Below, piece by piece: positions 35,209-43,040 of a stretch of 64,000 nt of DNA. Within the stretch, counting starts at the first letter, position 1; the number at the start of each line of letters is the position of its first letter. Source of the DNA: Salinarimonas ramus. Its GTDB lineage: Bacteria > Pseudomonadota > Alphaproteobacteria > Rhizobiales > Beijerinckiaceae. Location: contig NZ_BMMF01000003.1 in the NCBI RefSeq assembly GCF_014645695.1, positions 186,001 through 250,000 of the forward strand. The letters run 5' to 3'. The notes beneath the pieces were generated by a model. The model worked only from the letters and a program-made list of their open reading frames with translations. It searched no databases and was not told where the DNA came from. Made by a program: the position numbers and the translations under genes.

Positions 35209-36114
35209 TCACGCGCTCTCGAGTTCCCCCTCCCCCGCCCCCGCCCGGGCGAGCTCCAGGAAGGCGGCGAGCACCGGCGAGCGCGCGTCGCGGCGCCAGG
35301 CGACGCCCACGGCGACGGGATCGAACGCCTCCTCGAAGGCGAGGAAGCGGACGTCCGGCATGTGCAGGTTCCGCGCCACCGAGGGCACGATGGCGATGCC
35401 CATGTTGGCGCTCACGAGCCCCATCACCGTGTGGATCTGCGTCGCGTTCTGGACGAGGCGCGGCACGAACCCGCCGCGCTCGCACATGGCGACGATGCGC
35501 CCGTAGAAGAGCGGGCTGTTGCGCTGCGAGAACAGGATGAAGCTCTCCTGCGACAGCTCCGCGATGGACACGCGCTCGCGCGCGCCCAGCGGATGCGAAC
35601 CCGGCACGGCGAGGAGGAAGTCCTGCTCCTCGAGCACCGCGTGGTCGAGGAGCGGGTCGGCGATGGGCGGGCGCAGGAGCCCGACGTCGATGCGCCGCTC
35701 GGCCAGCGCCTCCACCTGCTCCTGGATCGTCATCTCGTAGAGATCGAGCCGAACCGACGGATAGGCCTCCCGGAAGCGTCGCAGCAGCTGGGGCGCGATG
35801 CCGTAGGTGGAGGAATGGATGAAGCCCACGACGAGCTGCCCCACCTCGCCCGCGACGACGCGCTTCACCTCGTCCGCCGCCTTGTCGATGTCCGCGAGGA
35901 TGCGATAGGCGCGCTCCAGGAAGGTGGCGCCCGCCGCCGTCAGCGTCACCGCGCGCTGGGTGCGCTCGAGCAGGACCACGCCGAGGCGCTCCTCGAGCTG
36001 CGCGATCTGCCGGCTCAGCGCCGGCTGGGCGATGTGCAGGCGCTGCGCCGCGCGCCCGAAATGCAGCTCCTCCGCCACGTGGACGAAGGAGCGGATCAGC
36101 CGCGTCTCCAGCAT
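35209..36114 (-). CDS. LysR family transcriptional regulator
   Basis: A 301-residue activator/repressor. The N-terminal helix-turn-helix is clear (FVHVAEELHFGRAAQRLHIAQPALSRQIAQLEERLG), followed by the linker helix and a periplasmic-binding-protein-like effector domain (VVGFIHSSTYGIAPQLLRRFREAYPSVRL; SVARNLHMPDVRFLAF). The ATG at 36114 has GAGGGG upstream; an in-frame start 33 bases earlier is less likely. It is divergent from the RraA-Tct-dehydrogenase operon, the classical LysR arrangement, so it should control that operon in response to the imported acid or a metabolite of it. It converges with the GntR regulator. Confidence 0.94.
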   Translation of the reverse strand: MLETRLIRSFVHVAEELHFGRAAQRLHIAQPALSRQIAQLEERLGVVLLERTQRAVTLTAAGATFLERAYRILADIDKAADEVKRVVAGEVGQLVVGFIHSSTYGIAPQLLRRFREAYPSVRLDLYEMTIQEQVEALAERRIDVGLLRPPIADPLLDHAVLEEQDFLLAVPGSHPLGARERVSIAELSQESFILFSQRNSPLFYGRIVAMCERGGFVPRLVQNATQIHTVMGLVSANMGIAIVPSVARNLHMPDVRFLAFEEAFDPVAVGVAWRRDARSPVLAAFLELARAGAGEGELESA

Positions 36115-36158
36115 GCCGGTCCCCTCGCGATGCCGAACGGGCATCAATACGGTACCGA

Positions 36159-36168
36159 CAATATATTG
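36159..36168. promoter_or_regulatory. Palindromic site between lysR and rraA
   Basis: The perfect palindrome CAATATATTG sits in the short (116-base) lysR/rraA gap, a rare AT-rich spot in this region. It could be part of a LysR box and/or supply a -10 element (TATATT) for the rraA operon. A matching -35 was not assigned with confidence. Confidence 0.4.
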
Positions 36169-36230
36169 GACACAACGGAAAGCCAGTTCCTAACCTCCCG
36201 CCAACGATAAACATGAAAGGGAGGTCTTCC

Positions 36231-36905
36231 GTGAGCCTCGGATTCCGCGTCGTCACCGGCCATGTCCGCACCGATGCCGCGCTCGTGCGTGCGCTGGGCG
36301 AGATCCCGTGCGCCGTCCTCAGCGACAATCTCGGCCGGATGGTCGCGGGCGGGGCGCGGCTGCGCCCGATGCATCGCGGCGGGCGCCTCGCCGGCACGGC
36401 GCTGACCGTGAAGACGCGCCCCGGCGACAACCTGATGATCCACAAGGCCGCCGACATGGCAGAGCCCGGCGACGTCATCGTCGTCGACGCCGGCGGGGAC
36501 CTCACGAACGCGCTCATCGGCGAGTTGATCATCGCCCATGCCCGCTCGCGCGGCGTCGTCGGCTTCGTCGTCGACGGCGCGGTGCGCGACATGGATGCGA
36601 TCGGCCAAGACGACTTCCCCGTCTATGCCGCTGGCGTGAGCCATCGCGGCCCCTACAAGGACGGACCCGGCGAGGTGAACGTGCCGATCGCGCTCGACGG
36701 CATGGTGATCGAGCCGGGCGACGTAATCGTCGGCGACCTCGACGGCGTGCTCTGCGTGCCGCGGGCGCAGGCGGCGGAGCTCGTCGAGGCCGGGCGCGCG
36801 CAGATGGAGCGCGAGGCGAAGACGCTCGCCGCCATCGCCGGCGCGGGCTGGGACCGCGCCTGGGTCGACCAGATCCTTCGGGAGAAGGGCTGCGCGGGCG
36901 TCTGA
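36231..36905 (+). CDS. RraA family protein (HMG/CHA aldolase-like)
   Basis: Member of the RraA/4-hydroxy-4-methyl-2-oxoglutarate aldolase family (224 residues). Visible features are IPCAVLSDNLGR near the N-terminus, GTALTVKTRPGDNLMIHKA, VVDAGGD, the metal/substrate motif DGAVRD, and GDVIVGDLDGVLCVP. Members with the G-x-x-R-D motif are divalent-metal aldolases that split 4-hydroxy-2-oxo acids to pyruvate, or decarboxylate oxaloacetate. The GTG at 36231 is preferred because AGGGAGG (36218-36224) lies just upstream; an ATG at 36213 is in frame but precedes that site. It is the first gene of a seven-gene operon with a tricarboxylate-type transporter, so catabolism of the imported acid is likely. 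Confidence 0.85.
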   Translation: MSLGFRVVTGHVRTDAALVRALGEIPCAVLSDNLGRMVAGGARLRPMHRGGRLAGTALTVKTRPGDNLMIHKAADMAEPGDVIVVDAGGDLTNALIGELIIAHARSRGVVGFVVDGAVRDMDAIGQDDFPVYAAGVSHRGPYKDGPGEVNVPIALDGMVIEPGDVIVGDLDGVLCVPRAQAAELVEAGRAQMEREAKTLAAIAGAGWDRAWVDQILREKGCAGV

Positions 36906-37003
36906 CGCCGCGCCTCGCCCCTCGAACCGACGAACGAACGAGACGCCCGCCAAGGGCGCGTCGCGACGAAGCATCGACAACGCAACGACAAGGGAGAAAA
37001 CGC

Positions 37004-37996
37004 ATGACCTCGACCAGGAGAACCGTGCTCTCGACCGCGCTCGGCCTCGGCCTCGCCGCCGCGACCGGCCTGAGCTTCGGCCTGAGCGCCGCCCCCGCCT
37101 CCGCGCAGGGCTGGGAGCCCACCCGTCCCATCCAGATCGTCGTCGGCTTCGCGCCCGGCGGCGGCACGGACCAGACAGCCCGCCTCATCGCGTCGGCGGC
37201 CCAGGAGCTCTTCCCCGTGCCGCTCGTCGTGGTGAACCGCCCCGGCGCCTCGGGCACGCTCGCCGCCGAGATCGTCGCCAACGCCGATCCCGACGGGCAC
37301 ACGCTCCTCGTCGGCGGCGGCAGCGAGAGCACGTCGGTCCCCAACCACATGGAGACCAATTACAGCCTCGACCAGTTCCGCGGCGTCGCCCGCGTGAACC
37401 GCGAGCACATGGTCATCGTGACGAAGGCCGGCAGCGGTCTCGACAGCGTCGAGGCGGTGGTGGAGCACGCCAAGGAGAACCCGGGCGACCTCGCCTACGC
37501 CTCCTCCGGCCCCGCCGGCATCCTGCATTCGGCCTTCCTCGTCTTCGAGAAGGAAGCCGGCATCGAGATGCAGCACGTGCCCTATCAGGGCGGCGCGCCG
37601 GCGCTCGCGGCGCTGCTGGGCGGTCACGTCGATCTCGCCATCATCACGCCGGGCGACGCCATGGCGCAGATGGAGGCGGGCAACGTGAACGCCATCGCCA
37701 CGACCTCCGACCGCGCGCCCCAGATCCCGGACGTGCCCTCGCTCTCCGAGCTCGGCTACGACGTGAACCTCGAGAACATGAAGGGCCTCGTCGCCCCCGC
37801 CGCCACGCCGGACGAGGCGATCGCCTATCTCCAGGAGCGCTTCGAGCAGGCGATGCAGTCCGAAACCTTCGCCACGCTCGCCGAGCGCGCCAACATCCAG
37901 CCGGGTTACCTCTCCGGCCAGGAATTCGAGCAGGCGATGAGCGACATGTCCGCCGCCATCCGCGAGGCCATCGGCGAGCGCCCGGAGGGCAACTGA
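37004..37996 (+). CDS. tctC: Tripartite tricarboxylate transporter substrate-binding protein (TctC/Bug family)
   Basis: Periplasmic binding protein of 330 residues. The signal peptide contains a twin arginine (STRRTVLST) and ends near ASAQ (about residue 35), so Tat export is possible though Sec is not excluded. Bug-fold motifs are RPIQIVVGFAPGGGTDQTARL, VVVNRPGASGTLAAEIVANADPDGHTLL, and VPYQGGAPALAALLGGHVDLA. A ribosome-binding site (AGGGAG) precedes the ATG at 37004. Its stop overlaps the tctB start. The carboxylate ligand cannot be predicted from the sequence; Bug proteins bind various mono- and dicarboxylic acids and aromatic acids. Confidence 0.93.
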   Translation: MTSTRRTVLSTALGLGLAAATGLSFGLSAAPASAQGWEPTRPIQIVVGFAPGGGTDQTARLIASAAQELFPVPLVVVNRPGASGTLAAEIVANADPDGHTLLVGGGSESTSVPNHMETNYSLDQFRGVARVNREHMVIVTKAGSGLDSVEAVVEHAKENPGDLAYASSGPAGILHSAFLVFEKEAGIEMQHVPYQGGAPALAALLGGHVDLAIITPGDAMAQMEAGNVNAIATTSDRAPQIPDVPSLSELGYDVNLENMKGLVAPAATPDEAIAYLQERFEQAMQSETFATLAERANIQPGYLSGQEFEQAMSDMSAAIREAIGERPEGN

Positions 37997-38454
37997 TGAA
38001 CGCCCCCCGCCTCCTCGGGATCGTCTTCGCCGCGGCGGCGCTCGCCTTCCTGCTGGTGCTCGTGCCCGATCTCGGCGACGACCCGTTCCTCGGTGGCGGG
38101 GGGTTCTACACCGTGGGGCCGACCGCGCTCCCCTATCTCGCGGGCGGCCTCGTCCTCCTCTTCTCCATCGCCGTCGCGCTTGAGGCGAAGCCCGCCGGGT
38201 CGGCCGACGGCGCGGGAGGCGGGCGGCTCGGCCTCGGCCTCCTCTTCGTCGGGCTGACGCTCGCTTATGCATTGGGCATGCTCGTCCTCGGCTTCCTCGC
38301 CGCCTCGATCCTGTTCCTCGCCGCGGTCTTCGCGCTCTACCGGCCGCGCTCGTGGATCGTTGCGACGATCCTCGCCATCGTCGTGCCCGTGGCCGTGGAC
38401 GCCATCCTGCGCGAGCTCTTCCTCATCCCCCTGCCGTCGGGTCTCGTCTTCTGA
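37996..38454 (+). CDS. tctB: Tripartite tricarboxylate transporter TctB
   Basis: Small membrane subunit of the TTT system, 152 residues with four membrane segments (LGIVFAAAALAFLLVLVPDLG, ALPYLAGGLVLLFSIAVALE, LFVGLTLAYALGMLVLGFLAAS, IVATILAIVVPVAVDAILREL). It ends LREL FLIPLPSGLVF, a common ending in TctB. It is coupled to tctC by a one-base TGATG overlap and followed by tctA after 18 bases, so tctCBA is complete. Confidence 0.9.
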   Translation: MNAPRLLGIVFAAAALAFLLVLVPDLGDDPFLGGGGFYTVGPTALPYLAGGLVLLFSIAVALEAKPAGSADGAGGGRLGLGLLFVGLTLAYALGMLVLGFLAASILFLAAVFALYRPRSWIVATILAIVVPVAVDAILRELFLIPLPSGLVF

Positions 38455-38472
38455 GCCGGCCGGAGCCTCTCG

Positions 38473-40020
38473 ATGGATCCGCTACTCCTCGCCCTGTGGG
38501 GCTTCACGACGCCGGCGGTGTTCCTGACGCTGCTCGGCTCCGTGGTGATCGGCCTCGTCATCGGCGCGATCCCCGGCCTGTCGGTCAACATCGCGGTGGC
38601 GCTCGCCGTGCCGCTGACGATCTTCATGCCCACCGAGCAGGCGCTGGTCATGCTCATCGGCCTGTACGGCTCGGGCATCTTCGGCGGCTCGATCTCGGCG
38701 ATCCTGCTCAATGCGCCGGGCACGCCGGCGTCCGCCGCCACGATCTTCGACGGCTTCCCCATGGCCCGCGCGGGGCTCGCGACGAAGGCCTTGCGGATCT
38801 CGCTCGTCGCCTCGGTCTTCGGCTCGGTGTTCTCCATCGCGCTCCTCGTGATGCTCGCCCCGCAGCTCGCGCAATTCGCGCTTCGCTTCGGGCCGGTGGA
38901 GATCGCCTCGCTCCTGTTCTTCACCTTCCTCATCATCGGCGTCCTCTCCGGCGGCTCGCTGATGAAGGGGCTCCTCTCCGCCTCGATCGGCATGGCGCTC
39001 GCGACCATCGGCTCGGACCCGATGCTCGGCATCCCGCGCTTCACCTTCGGCTCGACCTCGCTGATGGACGGGCTCACCTACGTGCCGCTGCTGGTGGGCC
39101 TGTTCGCGCTTGCCGAGATCATCGAGGAGGCGACGAAGGGCTTCTCGAAGACCGCGCAGAAGGTCGAGCTCGCCGCCGAGGACCGCGCCGCCAACCGCAT
39201 CACACGTACGGAGCTGAAGATGATGGGGGTGCCCATGCTGCGCGCCTCCGCCATCGGCTCGGCCATCGGCATCCTGCCGGGCATCGGCGCGACCATCGCC
39301 TCCTTCCTCGCCTATGCCGACGCCAAGCGCTCCGCGAAGGACGCCTCGCGCTTCGGCAAGGGCGACGTGCGCGGCGTCGCCGTCTCGGAGAGCTCGAACA
39401 ACGCGGTCGTGGGCGCGACCTTCATCCCGACGCTCGCGCTCGGCATCCCGGGCGACGCCGTCACCGCGATCCTGCTCGGCGCGCTCGTGCTGCAGGGCGT
39501 GACGCCCGGCCCGCTGATCTTCATGACGGCGCCGGGGATCGTCTACACGATCTACTTCGCGCTGCTGCTCTCGACGATCCTGATGGGCGTCATCGGCTAT
39601 TTCGCCGTGCGGCCGCTGGCGATGACGCTGCGCATCCCCAAGATCTACCTGATGCCGTGCGTGGCGCTGGTGTGCGTCGCGGGCAGCTACGTCGCGCGCA
39701 ACAACATCGTCGACCTGTTCGTGATGATCGGCGCGGGCGTGCTCGGCTTCGTCTTCAACCGCACCGGCGTGCCGGTGGCGCCGCTCCTCATCACCTTCAT
39801 CATCACACCGCCCTTCGAGGAGGCGCTGCGCCAGGCGCTGACGCGCTCCCAGGGCTCCTTCGCGCCGTTCCTGACGAACCCCGTCACGATCGGCCTCGCG
39901 CTCGTCGCGATCCTCCTCGTCCTCCTCTCGGCACGCCGCGAGCGTGCGCTCGCCGCGCGGGCGAGTGCCGAGAAGGCCGCCGACGATGGGGACGCCAAGG
40001 CATCGGAAGGCAGAGCATGA
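38473..40020 (+). CDS. tctA: Tripartite tricarboxylate transporter permease TctA
   Basis: Large membrane subunit, 515 residues and about 12 membrane segments. Conserved TctA features are IGAIPGLSVNIAVALAVPLT near the N-terminus, GLYGSGIFGGSISAILLNAPGTPASAATIFDGFPMAR, the repeat-related GILPGIGATIASFLAYADAKR, and NNAVVGATFIPTLALGIPGDA in the second half. Its stop overlaps the start of the next gene by four bases (ATGA), tying transport to the dehydrogenases in one operon. Confidence 0.95.
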   Translation: MDPLLLALWGFTTPAVFLTLLGSVVIGLVIGAIPGLSVNIAVALAVPLTIFMPTEQALVMLIGLYGSGIFGGSISAILLNAPGTPASAATIFDGFPMARAGLATKALRISLVASVFGSVFSIALLVMLAPQLAQFALRFGPVEIASLLFFTFLIIGVLSGGSLMKGLLSASIGMALATIGSDPMLGIPRFTFGSTSLMDGLTYVPLLVGLFALAEIIEEATKGFSKTAQKVELAAEDRAANRITRTELKMMGVPMLRASAIGSAIGILPGIGATIASFLAYADAKRSAKDASRFGKGDVRGVAVSESSNNAVVGATFIPTLALGIPGDAVTAILLGALVLQGVTPGPLIFMTAPGIVYTIYFALLLSTILMGVIGYFAVRPLAMTLRIPKIYLMPCVALVCVAGSYVARNNIVDLFVMIGAGVLGFVFNRTGVPVAPLLITFIITPPFEEALRQALTRSQGSFAPFLTNPVTIGLALVAILLVLLSARRERALAARASAEKAADDGDAKASEGRA

Positions 40021-40910
40021 CAGACACGATCGGCTTCATCGGCCTCGGCGTGATGGGTGCGGGCATGGCCCGCAACATCCTCGCCGCCGGCCATTCCCTC
40101 GTCGTCACCACCTCCTCGCGGGAAAAGGCCGACGCCTTCGCCGCCGCGGGCGCGCGGGTGGTCGAGAGCCCCGCCGAGGTGGCGCGGGAGGCGAGGATCG
40201 TCCTCACCTGCGTGCCCGAGGCGAGCGCGCTCGAGACCGTGGTCTCCGGCGAGACCGGCCTCGCCTCCGCCCCGTGGGAGGGCGGGCTCCTCGTCGATTG
40301 CAGCACGATCGCGCCCTTCGAGGCGCAGGCCGTGGAGCGGACGCTCGCCGCCGTCGGCGCGCGGATGATCGACGCGCCCGTCAGCGGCGGCAAGAAGGGC
40401 GCGGACGAGGGCGCGCTCACCATCATGGTCGGCGGCGATGCGGACGACGTCGCCCGCGCCCGCCCCGTGCTCGACGCCATGGGCAAGGCGATCCATCACG
40501 TCGGCCCGCTGGGCGCCGGCCAGGCGGTGAAGGCCTGCAACCAGCTCATGGTCGCGGTGAACATGATGGGCGCCTTCGAGGCCATCGCGCTCGCGCGCGC
40601 CGCGGGCGTCGATGCGCACGTGATGCGCGAGGTGCTCTCGACGGGCGCGGCGCGCAGCGGCGTCCTCGAGATGCACGCCAAGCGCTATGTCGACGATGCG
40701 CTCGAGGGCGGCTTCCGGGCCGAGCTGATGCGCAAGGACCTCGGCATCGCAGCCGCGATCGGCACGCATTACCGCCGCTCCCAGCCCGCCACCGCGCTGG
40801 CGCAGGAGATGATGCAGGCGACCTGCAACGCCGGCTTCGCCAAGCTCGACAGCGCGGCCATGGGCCGGCTCTACGACCTCCTCAACGGTCGCGCACGGGG
40901 AGACGCGTGA
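40017..40910 (+). CDS. NAD(P)-dependent beta-hydroxyacid dehydrogenase (3-hydroxyisobutyrate dehydrogenase family)
   Basis: A 297-residue enzyme with the dinucleotide loop GFIGLGVMGAGMARN (residues ~5-19), the substrate-binding DAPVSGGKKGADEG and the catalytic lysine in GQAVKACNQLM. Family members include 3-hydroxyisobutyrate dehydrogenase and tartronate semialdehyde reductase (GarR); I cannot choose between them. Start and stop overlap those of its neighbours (ATGA with tctA, TGATG with the Ldh2 gene), so it is co-translated with them. It could reduce an aldehyde-acid released by the RraA-like aldolase, an inference from context. Confidence 0.88.
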   Translation: MTDTIGFIGLGVMGAGMARNILAAGHSLVVTTSSREKADAFAAAGARVVESPAEVAREARIVLTCVPEASALETVVSGETGLASAPWEGGLLVDCSTIAPFEAQAVERTLAAVGARMIDAPVSGGKKGADEGALTIMVGGDADDVARARPVLDAMGKAIHHVGPLGAGQAVKACNQLMVAVNMMGAFEAIALARAAGVDAHVMREVLSTGAARSGVLEMHAKRYVDDALEGGFRAELMRKDLGIAAAIGTHYRRSQPATALAQEMMQATCNAGFAKLDSAAMGRLYDLLNGRARGDA

Positions 40911-41965
40911 TGTCCCGCGCCTTCTCCGTCGCACGGCTTCGCGCCTTCGCCGTCTCGGTCTTCGCCGCCGCCGGCCTCGACGATGCCGACGCCGAGACCG
41001 TCGCCGACGTCCTCGTCCACGCGGACCTGCGCGGGCACGGCTCGCACGGGCTCACCCGCATCCCGATCTACGCCGAGCGCATCGTCGCGGGCGCGGTGAA
41101 AGCGCGCCCCGAGATCCGGGTCGAGCGCCCTTCCCCGGGCTTCCTCCACGTCGACGGCGACAACGGGCCGGGCCCGGTGGTGACGCTGCGGGCGCTCGAG
41201 GCGGCGATCGCGGCGGCGCGCGAGCAGGGCGTCGTCGCGGCCTCGATCGCGCATTCGAACCACAACGGCGCCGGCTCCTTCTACGTCGAGAAGGCGATCG
41301 AGGCCGGCTGCCTCGCCTTCGCCATGACGAACGCCCCGCCCTCGATGGCGGTGTTCGGCGGGCGCGAGGCCGTGATCGGCACGAACCCGATCACCTTCGG
41401 CGCGCCGACCGCGAGCGAGGCCCCGCTCCTCCTCGACATGGCGACCTCCGTCGTCGCGCGCGGCAAGATCGTCGAGGGCGCCAAGCGCGGCGAGACCATC
41501 CCCCCCGGCTGGGCGCTCGATCGCGACGGGCGCCCGACGACGGACGCGGTGGCGGCCGAGAAGGGCGTCGTCCTGCCCTTCGGCGGGGCCAAGGGCTCGG
41601 CGCTCGCGATCATGGTGGAGCTCCTCACGGGCGTCCTCGCCGGCGGGCGCTTCGCCAAGTCGATGGGCAACCTCTATTCCGACTACGAGCTGACCCAGGA
41701 CGTCGGGCACTTCCTTCTCGTCGTCGACCTCTCGCGCACCCATCTCGGCCCCGATTTCGCGGAGCGCGCGGGTGCGCTCGTCGCGGAGCTGACGGGGAGC
41801 GCGCCCGCGGAAGGCTTCGAGCGCATCCGCATGCCGGGCGAGGTCGAGGCGGAGCGCGCCCGCGACGTCGCGGCCCGCGGCATTGCGCTGCCGGACAACG
41901 TGGTGGCCGATCTCGACGCCGTCGCCCGCAAGGTCGGCGTCGCATCGCTGGGGGACGCGCCGTGA
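40910..41965 (+). CDS. Ldh2-family oxidoreductase, second paralogue
   Basis: A 351-residue NAD(P)-dependent 2-hydroxyacid dehydrogenase of the malate/L-lactate dehydrogenase (MDH2) fold, related to ComC sulfolactate dehydrogenase. Motifs: HADLRGHGSHGLTRIPIY, AHSNHNGAGSFYVEKAI with the catalytic histidine, GTNPITFGAPT, LLDMATSVVARGKI and LPFGGAKGSALAIMVELL. It is coupled by one-base and four-base overlaps to its neighbours. Next to a D-2-hydroxyacid dehydrogenase it could form an oxidation/reduction pair acting on opposite enantiomers of one acid. It differs clearly from the paralogue at 32143. Confidence 0.9.
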   Translation: MSRAFSVARLRAFAVSVFAAAGLDDADAETVADVLVHADLRGHGSHGLTRIPIYAERIVAGAVKARPEIRVERPSPGFLHVDGDNGPGPVVTLRALEAAIAAAREQGVVAASIAHSNHNGAGSFYVEKAIEAGCLAFAMTNAPPSMAVFGGREAVIGTNPITFGAPTASEAPLLLDMATSVVARGKIVEGAKRGETIPPGWALDRDGRPTTDAVAAEKGVVLPFGGAKGSALAIMVELLTGVLAGGRFAKSMGNLYSDYELTQDVGHFLLVVDLSRTHLGPDFAERAGALVAELTGSAPAEGFERIRMPGEVEAERARDVAARGIALPDNVVADLDAVARKVGVASLGDAP

Positions 41966-42927
41966 GCGAGCGACCGACCATCGTCTTCCTCGACCGCGAC
42001 ACGCTCCCGCCGAGCGTACGCCTGAAGGACTTCGCGCGGCCGGCGAACCTCGTCGTCCACGCCCGCACCCGGCCCGACGAGGTCGCGGCCCGCATCGCGG
42101 ACGCCGACATCGTCGTCACCAACAAGGTGCGCGTCGACGCCGCCGCCATCGCCGGCGCGCCGCGCCTGAAGCTCGTCGCGCTGGCCGCGACGGGGTACGA
42201 TCCGGTCGACGTCGCGGCGTGCGAGGCGGCGGGCATCCGTGTGGCGAACATCCGCGCCTACGCGACGCGCACGCTGCCCGAGCACACCTTCGCGCTGATC
42301 CTGGCGCTGCGCCGCTCGCTCGTGCCCTATGCGCGCTCGGTGACGGAGGGACGCTGGGAGGAGGCGGGGCAGTTCTGCTATTTCGACTACCCGATCGCCG
42401 ATCTCGCCGGCTCGACGCTGGGCGTCGTCGGCGACGGCGCGCTCGGCAAGGCGGTGGCGCGCATCGCAGAGGCCTTCGGGATGGAGGTGCTGTTCTCCTC
42501 CTACAAGGGCGTCGCCGGGATGGGCCCGCTCTACACGCCCTTCGAGGAGGTGATGGCGCGCTCCGACGTGATCACGCTGCATTGCCCGCTCACGCCGCAG
42601 ACGCGCAACCTGATCTCGGACGCCGAGTTCGCGCTGATGCGCCGCGCGCCGCTCCTGATCAACACCGCCCGCGGCGGTCTCGTCGACGAGGCCGCGCTCG
42701 CGCGTGCCCTCGATGCCGGCCTCGTCTCGGGTGCCGGCCTCGACGTGACGATCCCCGAGCCGCCGGGCGCCGACCACCCGATCCACGCGCTTGCGCGGCG
42801 CGAGAACGTCCTCGTTACGCCTCACGTCGCCTGGGCGAGCCGCGAGGCGACGCAGGCGCTCGCCGACCAGCTCGTCGACAACATCGACGCCTTCCTCGCC
42901 GGCACGCCGCGCAACCTGGTGGTCTAG
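41962..42927 (+). CDS. D-2-hydroxyacid dehydrogenase
   Basis: A 321-residue member of the D-isomer-specific 2-hydroxyacid dehydrogenases (glycerate/hydroxypyruvate reductase-like; SlcC-like by context). It has the Rossmann motif GVVGDGALGKAVARIAEAFG (GxGxxG-like, with D in second place), the conserved arginine in NTARGGLVDEAAL, Glu in IPEPPGADHPI and catalytic His in VTPHVAWASREA. The GTG start overlaps the previous stop (GTGA). It is the last gene of the rraA-tct operon. No terminator hairpin was recognised behind it. Confidence 0.9.
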   Translation: MSERPTIVFLDRDTLPPSVRLKDFARPANLVVHARTRPDEVAARIADADIVVTNKVRVDAAAIAGAPRLKLVALAATGYDPVDVAACEAAGIRVANIRAYATRTLPEHTFALILALRRSLVPYARSVTEGRWEEAGQFCYFDYPIADLAGSTLGVVGDGALGKAVARIAEAFGMEVLFSSYKGVAGMGPLYTPFEEVMARSDVITLHCPLTPQTRNLISDAEFALMRRAPLLINTARGGLVDEAALARALDAGLVSGAGLDVTIPEPPGADHPIHALARRENVLVTPHVAWASREATQALADQLVDNIDAFLAGTPRNLVV

Positions 42928-42929
42928 CG

Positions 42930-43031
42930 CGCCTCGGCCACGATCTCGACCGCCTGCGCGGCGAGCTCGAGGCGAGCCGCGACTGGCTCTTCGAGACCGC
43001 CGGCGTCGCGCGCGACCTCTTCCGCACCTGA
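42930..43031 (+). other. Possible gene remnant after the operon
   Basis: A short in-frame stretch with strong coding-like base use reads ARLGHDLDRLRGELEAS and then RDWLFETAGVARDLFRT before a stop at 43031. It has no start codon or ribosome-binding site of its own. It looks like the C-terminal tail of a lost gene, but could be chance in GC-rich DNA. The family is not recognised. Confidence 0.25.
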
Positions 43032-43040
43032 GGTGCGCGC

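Noticed and set aside
36231-36905. Calling the RraA-like gene the regulator of RNase E
   Set aside because: Catabolic operon context and the GAVRD aldolase motif favour the HMG/CHA aldolase branch.
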